From positions 1 through 12,254 of the forward strand of contig JAUVDF010000012.1 in the NCBI GenBank assembly GCA_030595455.1: DNA of 12,254 bases, given 5' to 3'. The notes under the pieces are model-generated. The model was not told the origin of the DNA, ran no database searches, and was given only the letters and a program-made list of their open reading frames with translations. The stretch is from Fidelibacterota bacterium (GTDB lineage Bacteria; Fidelibacterota; UBA8477; JABMPR01). Of the stretch, positions 8,794 to 12,254 are shown in pieces (positions within the stretch are counted from its first letter, which is position 1; every line of letters begins with the position of its first letter). A program made the position numbers and the translations under genes.

Positions 8794-9857
8794 TGTTACT
8801 TGATAAGCTGCCTGCCTTACAGGAAAAATTTAAGGTCCTGGAAACTCGATTATCAGATCCTGAACTCATGGCTAATAATCGCAAATATGCGAAGGTGGCC
8901 CGAGAACATAATGAGCTATCCAATGTTTTGGATGCATTTGGTCGTTATAAGGTTCTAGTGCATAATATTGAGGAAGGTGAATCTATTCTCAAAGGGGATG
9001 ATGATGAGCTTAAAGAAATCGTCCGTGAAGAATTGGATGGCCTTCTTGAAGATCAGGTGAAGCTGGAAGACGAGTTAAAGATTTTACTTATCCCCAAGGA
9101 TCCAGCTGATAGTGGAGCTGCAATTCTGGAAATTCGGGCGGGAGCTGGTGGTGATGAAGCCGCTTTATTTGCTTCTGACCTCATGCGAATGTATTTGCGC
9201 TATGTTGAAAACAGAGGCTGGAAATACGAGATGATCACCCTTAGCGAAATTGGCGTTGGTGGAACCAAAGAAGCCATTATACAGGTTACTGGTGAAGAAG
9301 CGTATGGTACCTTTAAGTTTGAAAGTGGTGTCCACCGCGTGCAACGCGTTCCTCAAACAGAATCTAGTGGACGTATCCATACCTCAGCTGCAACAGTGGC
9401 CGTACTTCCTGAAGCTGAAGAAGTTGATGTCGAAATTAATACAGGTGACTTAAGAATTGATACCTTCCGTGCCAGTGGTGCTGGAGGTCAACATGTAAAT
9501 AAAACAGAGTCTGCCATTCGTATTACTCACCTCCCTACGGGTATGGTGGTTTCTTGTCAGGATGAATCATCTCAGCATAAGAACAAAGATAAGGCGATGA
9601 AGGTTTTACGTGCTCGCATGTTGGCCAATGAGCGTGAAAAACAGAATAGTAAGGTTGCCGCAATGCGAAAGACCTTAGTCTCTAGTGGTGATCGTAGTGC
9701 CAAAATCCGGACTTACAATTATCCTCAAGGTCGCGTGACTGACCATCGTATTAATTTGACCCTATATCGTTTGGAGGAGATCACCAACGGAGATCTCTCT
9801 GAACTTCATGAAAAACTTGTAGCAGCGGAGATGGTCAACCGGCTGGAGGCGCTTTGA
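8793..9857 (+). CDS. prfA: Peptide chain release factor 1 (RF1)
   Basis: Recognises UAA and UAG in the ribosomal A site and triggers release of the finished peptide. The stop-reading tripeptide P187-Q188-T189 in [14 protein letters not shown] matches the PxT of RF1 and not the SPF of RF2. The catalytic GGQ is at 231-233 ([13 protein letters not shown]), followed by [15 protein letters not shown]. The 354 residues cover the whole family. The start overlaps the DUF1385 stop by one base. The methyltransferase gene prmC, which modifies the GGQ Gln and often follows prfA, is not present downstream in this window. The next gene instead starts at an overlapping TTGA. Confidence 0.98.
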   Translation: MLLDKLPALQEKFKVLETRLSDPELMANNRKYAKVAREHNELSNVLDAFGRYKVLVHNIEEGESILKGDDDELKEIVREELDGLLEDQVKLEDELKILLIPKDPADSGAAILEIRAGAGGDEAALFASDLMRMYLRYVENRGWKYEMITLSEIGVGGTKEAIIQVTGEEAYGTFKFESGVHRVQRVPQTESSGRIHTSAATVAVLPEAEEVDVEINTGDLRIDTFRASGAGGQHVNKTESAIRITHLPTGMVVSCQDESSQHKNKDKAMKVLRARMLANEREKQNSKVAAMRKTLVSSGDRSAKIRTYNYPQGRVTDHRINLTLYRLEEITNGDLSELHEKLVAAEMVNRLEAL

Positions 9858-10276
9858 GAAACGGTTCCACTCGTTCCATGCGCACCTGGCGCAAATTTCA
9901 CCGATACACATTTGGTTACAGTAAATGGATAAGTCTGCTTTCAGTTATCCTGCTTATCACTATCTCATTTTCCGGTATTTTACTCACACATCAAGATGAT
10001 ATTAAACCGCTGCACACAAAGCGAGTTCCTTTGGGCGTTTTACCGGATCACTATGAACAGCGTCTGGATGTTACTCGTGAAAGACAAGGGACAACTGAAA
10101 TATTTGCAGCAGAACAGAGTGTCCCCTTACGTTGGGTGATTTTAGATCTGCATACTGGGGAATTCTTTGGTAAATACGGTCCGCTCCTCTATGATTTACT
10201 GGCAGTGATGATGCTAGTTTTGGGAACCACCGGTATTTATATGTATTTTAAAATCAGGAAACATAGCGCTTTTTAA
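9854..10276 (+). CDS. Small PepSY-associated TM-type membrane protein
   Basis: 140 residues with two membrane helices (about 25-45 and 110-132) and a periplasmic-size segment of about 65 residues between them. [11 protein letters not shown], then [12 protein letters not shown], and near the end [28 protein letters not shown], match the PepSY-associated TM family (the PiuB/PepSY_TM-like group), whose members are linked to iron or haem redox at the membrane. H16 and H46 flank the first helix and could be metal or haem ligands; that is inference. The start is uncertain. TTG 9854 overlaps the prfA stop (TTGA) with GGAGG four bases upstream (9845-9849), while ATG 9878 lacks a ribosome site but starts nearer the core. 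The lipoprotein gene follows after 13 bases. Confidence 0.8.
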   Translation: MRNGSTRSMRTWRKFHRYTFGYSKWISLLSVILLITISFSGILLTHQDDIKPLHTKRVPLGVLPDHYEQRLDVTRERQGTTEIFAAEQSVPLRWVILDLHTGEFFGKYGPLLYDLLAVMMLVLGTTGIYMYFKIRKHSAF

Positions 10277-10289
10277 ACAGGAGAGTACG

Positions 10290-10781
10290 ATGTTGAACAA
10301 GTCACTTTTAGTGTTGGTATTGGTTGGGCTAGGGTTAGTAGCCTGTAGTTCAGAGACTGCAGAAGTTGTCGGTGAACAGTATGGACAAGACTTAGCTTTG
10401 GTGGAAGTCATCCCGGTCAATGAAGTTTTTACAAAAGTAAATGATTTAAATGGGAAAATCGTCCGAGTTTCCGGAACAGTTAGTGATCTCTGCAAACACA
10501 AAGGCTGTTGGATACAGGTTAAAGATGGTGAGAAAGTCCTAACCATTCGTTTTAAAGATGAAGCCTTCACATTACCAGCCAGTGCAATTGGCCGTAAGAT
10601 TGATTTTGAAGGGCTATTAATTGCAGAAAAGATCAAGAATCCCTTGGCTAAGGGTGGTGCGTGCGCCGATGGTGGTGAGCACAGCGGTGGAGAAGTCTGT
10701 GAAAACGAGCGTGCTGAAAAGGTCGCTAAAACCAGCGAAATGCGCTATACGATGATCTCCACTGGACTAGTGCTGTTATAA
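10290..10781 (+). CDS. DUF4920 lipoprotein
   Basis: Lipoprotein of 163 residues. A short basic start and hydrophobic stretch end in the lipobox LVAC with Cys19 as the lipid attachment site, followed by SSE, which allows transport to the outer membrane. Residues about 44-112 match DUF4920, an OB-like fold: GKIVRVSGTVSDLCKHKGCW carries the typical CxxxxCW pair (C68, C73), then a strand TIRFKDEAFTLP. The tail adds C125, H131 and C137 in a Gly-rich stretch (GGACADGGEHSGGEVC), which could bind a metal; this is inference. AGGAGAG precedes the ATG at good spacing. It sits 13 bases after the PepSY-like gene and is probably co-transcribed with it. The biochemical role of DUF4920 is unknown. Confidence 0.88.
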   Translation: MLNKSLLVLVLVGLGLVACSSETAEVVGEQYGQDLALVEVIPVNEVFTKVNDLNGKIVRVSGTVSDLCKHKGCWIQVKDGEKVLTIRFKDEAFTLPASAIGRKIDFEGLLIAEKIKNPLAKGGACADGGEHSGGEVCENERAEKVAKTSEMRYTMISTGLVLL

Positions 10782-10790
10782 AATTTTATA
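10777..10790. repeat. Perfect 14-base AT palindrome before the sigma gene
   Basis: TATAAAATTTTATA is a perfect palindrome that overlaps the stop codon of the DUF4920 gene and lies 26 bases before the sigma-factor start. It could be an operator or part of a promoter: TGGACT at 10763-10768 and TATATC at 10787-10792 form a weak pair 18 bases apart. No T-run follows to suggest a terminator. AT-rich palindromes of this length can occur by chance. Confidence 0.4.
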
Positions 10791-10815
10791 TCCAACTGTA
10801 ACGAATGAATAGGAA

Positions 10816-11427
10816 TTGCATCAAATTAAACGTGAATTGACAAGTGAAGAGACGCCAGAGCTGATCCAGGCTACCCGAGATGGGGATCGGAAAGCACAGT
10901 CACAATTAGTGACTATGTATTCTGCTCGCATATACAACTTGGGTTTGCGGATGATGCGAAATAATGAAGATGCTGAAGATTTACTTCAGGAAACCTTCAT
11001 AAAAGCATTTCAGAAGATCGATACGTTTAAAGGTAAATCCAGTTTTTATACCTGGATCTATCGCATTGGTGTGAATATCGCTCTTGGTAAGTTGCGTAAG
11101 CAATCCCGGATGAAGATCTCCTATTCAATTCAGGAACCTGACTTCGAAAATCTCCACGGCCTGGATATGTCAGATTGGCCGGAGTACATTGAGACTAAGG
11201 TAACTGATGATGAATTTAAGATCGCGCTCAAAGTAGGCTTGGATGATCTGGATGAAAAATACAGATCTGTTTTTGTCCTCCGCGATTTGGAGGGTATGTC
11301 CACAGCGAAAACAGCGGAGATGCTGGAATTGTCTGAAAGTAATGTGAAAGTGAGACTGATGCGAGCAAGGTTGTTTTTGCGTGATAGCATGAGTGCCTTT
11401 CTAAAACGTGAAGGTTGGCTAGTATAA
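10816..11427 (+). CDS. ECF (RpoE-like) sigma-70 family factor
   Basis: Alternative sigma factor that directs RNA polymerase to stress promoters. Region 2 (about 31-100) has YSARIYNLGLRMMRNNEDAEDLLQ-type helices, then ETFIKAFQKIDTFKG and FYTWIYRIGVNIALGKLRK. Region 4 (about 137-195) has LDEKYRSVFVLRDLEGMS and a helix-turn-helix ELSESNVKVRLMRAR. There is no region 1 or 3, as expected for an ECF factor. Start choice is poor: the frame is closed by TAG at 10810, so only TTG 10816 or TTG 10837 are possible. AGGA at 10811-10814 is one base before TTG 10816, which is too close. A mini-ORF from ATG 10805 ends at a TGA overlapping TTG 10837. The stop overlaps the next gene (TAATG), as with cognate anti-sigma factors. 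Confidence 0.93.
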   Translation: MHQIKRELTSEETPELIQATRDGDRKAQSQLVTMYSARIYNLGLRMMRNNEDAEDLLQETFIKAFQKIDTFKGKSSFYTWIYRIGVNIALGKLRKQSRMKISYSIQEPDFENLHGLDMSDWPEYIETKVTDDEFKIALKVGLDDLDEKYRSVFVLRDLEGMSTAKTAEMLELSESNVKVRLMRARLFLRDSMSAFLKREGWLV

Positions 11428-11678
11428 TGAAACCGAAACATAATGTAGAGCTGCAAAAGAAAATCTGCCTTGATTTTGGTGCGGATATTGGCTCTGAATT
11501 ATGCCAGGAAGTTGTTTCCCTTATGGAAGAATGTCCTGAGTGTAAGGTTTACTACGATACCATGCAACGTTCAGTGAAATTGTATCGGGTTATTGAAGAC
11601 GAATGTGATTTACCTGACGCAGTTTCCGAACGGCTCTTCAAAGTATTAAATCTGGATAATTTGAAGAAAGACGCATAA
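11427..11678 (+). CDS. Putative cytosolic Cys-rich anti-sigma factor (ZAS-like)
   Basis: 83 residues, no membrane helix and no signal. It starts at ATG 11427, overlapping the sigma stop by one base. The pattern MEECPECKVYYDTM has C36 and C39 as a CxxC, like zinc-binding anti-sigma (ZAS) proteins such as RsrA. The usual His four residues before the first Cys is Leu32, however. Extra cysteines at C14, C26 and C60 could substitute as ligands or disulphide partners. The segment after CxxC (RSVKLYRVIEDE) resembles the helical sigma-binding part of related small ORFs. The position next to an ECF sigma gene strongly suggests it binds that sigma. Anti-sigma function is inferred from context, length and the CxxC, not from a clear full motif. 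Confidence 0.75.
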   Translation: MKPKHNVELQKKICLDFGADIGSELCQEVVSLMEECPECKVYYDTMQRSVKLYRVIEDECDLPDAVSERLFKVLNLDNLKKDA

Positions 11679-11683
11679 AGATT

Positions 11684-11938
11684 ATGACAACGGTTGCGGC
11701 ACAGGCTAAAAAAGTTATTATGTTTACGACACCAACTTGCTCTCATTGCACGACTGCAAAACGATATTTGAGAGAAAAGGGTATCAAGTTTAAAGAAATT
11801 GACGTGAGTAGGAATCAAAAAGCTGCTCAAGATATGCTAAGAAAAACTGGACAACAGGGAGTCCCGCAAATTTGGATTAATAAGCGCCCTGTAGTCGGAT
11901 TTGATAGAAATAAAATCGATAGATTATTAGGTTTATAG
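11684..11938 (+). CDS. Glutaredoxin-family thiol-disulphide protein
   Basis: 84 residues with a thioredoxin fold. The redox motif C19-S-H-C22 in FTTPTCSHCTTAKRYL, the cis-proline GVP (59-61) and the GFD turn (72-74) before the last helix are all in place. The sequence is closest in look to small YruB/NrdH-type glutaredoxins (DVSRNQKAAQDMLRKTGQQG). It probably reduces disulphides in the cytoplasm. It lies five bases after the putative anti-sigma gene and nine bases before groES, so it is probably part of the same transcript. A role in resetting the cysteines of the anti-sigma protein is a plausible inference from this context. Confidence 0.93.
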   Translation: MTTVAAQAKKVIMFTTPTCSHCTTAKRYLREKGIKFKEIDVSRNQKAAQDMLRKTGQQGVPQIWINKRPVVGFDRNKIDRLLGL

Positions 11939-11947
11939 GAGTAAAAA

Positions 11948-12217
11948 ATGAAAATTCAACCTTTAGATGACCGTGTATTAGTTATACCTGCCGGCGAAGA
12001 AGAAACAACAGCCTCAGGAATTATTATTCCTGATACTGCTAAAGAGAAGCCTCGTCGTGGTACTGTAGCTGCAGTCGGAAACGATGAAGATCTGCAGGAA
12101 TTAATCAAAGAAGGTGATGTTATCCTTTATGGTAAATATGCAGGCGATGAGTTGTCATATGATGGCACAGACTATTTAATTCTTAGTCAAGGTGACATCC
12201 TGGCAAAACTCAGCTAA
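11948..12217 (+). CDS. groES: Co-chaperonin GroES (Hsp10)
   Basis: Seven-subunit lid of the GroEL folding chamber. The start MKIQPLDDRVLV, the mobile loop with ETTASGIIIPDTAKEKP (19-35), GDVILYGKYAGDEL and DYLILSQGDILAKL are the family signatures. At 89 residues it is shorter than the usual 95-97. The missing residues lie in the roof-loop region after VAAVG (GNDEDLQELIKEGD), a short form also seen in Bacteroidota. AGGAG at 11937-11941 precedes the ATG. No CIRCE inverted repeat (TTAGCACTC/GAGTGCTAA) is visible upstream, so regulation by HrcA at this point is not supported. Expression probably depends on the upstream sigma gene cluster or an unseen promoter. Confidence 0.97.
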   Translation: MKIQPLDDRVLVIPAGEEETTASGIIIPDTAKEKPRRGTVAAVGNDEDLQELIKEGDVILYGKYAGDELSYDGTDYLILSQGDILAKLS

Positions 12218-12250
12218 GCACACTTTACAATTCGTTCTAAAAGGGAGTCT

Positions 12251-12254
12251 ATGG
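12251..12254 (+). CDS. groEL: Probable first codons of groEL (3' partial)
   Basis: ATG at 12251-12253 follows AAGGGAG (12241-12247) at a normal distance of three to five bases and lies 33 bases after groES. The first base of codon two is G, compatible with the Ala typical of GroEL. Only four bases are visible, so the identity rests on the near-universal groES-groEL order. Confidence 0.55.

Noticed and set aside
10214..10636. 140-codon open frame on the - strand
   Set aside because: It is antisense to the PepSY-like and DUF4920 genes, which have clear motifs and a good ribosome site; the translation shows no family features.
11939..11947. CIRCE/HrcA operator before groES
   Set aside because: The nine-base gap and the end of the glutaredoxin gene contain no TTAGCACTC/GAGTGCTAA pair.
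1..12254. Mobile element, CRISPR array, tRNA or rRNA
   Set aside because: There are no regularly spaced direct repeats, no transposase or integrase motifs, and no cloverleaf or rRNA-like stretch. All genes run in one direction with short gaps, as in a core chromosomal region.

Overview
The window is a gene-dense bacterial stretch, about mid-40s % GC by eye, with every supported gene on the + strand. It reads as a housekeeping chromosomal segment, not an accessory island: I found no transposase, integrase, CRISPR array, rRNA or tRNA. Gene content suggests a Gram-negative (diderm) member of the FCB superphylum, for example Marinimicrobia, Calditrichota or Ignavibacteria. The support is a probable outer-membrane barrel, a periplasmic AmiC-type amidase with a regulatory insert, a DUF4920 lipoprotein, a PepSY-type membrane protein and a short 89-residue GroES of the kind seen in Bacteroidota. 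The phylum assignment is inference.

Layout. (1) 2-1129: the C-terminal part of a probable beta-barrel surface protein that begins before the window. (2) 1150-4847: a cell-wall and folate block of amidase, glutamate racemase (murI, ATGA overlap) and folC. (3) 4848-4989: the largest gap (142 bases), with a possible promoter and leader, followed by rho. (4) 6244-6358: a gap with a G-run, a short GC stem and eight T, carrying promoter-like and terminator-like signals, followed by aspC and rpmE. (5) 7801-10276: a DUF1385 (YqhQ-like) membrane protein, prfA and a small PepSY-like membrane protein joined by stop/start overlaps; no prmC follows prfA in this window. (6) 10290-10781: a DUF4920 lipoprotein. 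(7) 10816-12254: an ECF sigma factor, a tiny cytosolic Cys-rich putative anti-sigma factor, a glutaredoxin and groES, with what looks like the start of groEL at the last bases.

The part most worth a second look is block 7. A sigma factor overlaps a soluble CxxC protein that lacks the usual zinc-ligand His, and a glutaredoxin and the GroES chaperonin follow closely. This could be a thiol-responsive stress circuit, analogous in logic to SigR-RsrA-thioredoxin of Streptomyces, in which the regulator, its redox resetter and a protein-folding output share one operon. That is an inference from gene order and Cys pattern. No gap exceeds 300 bases.
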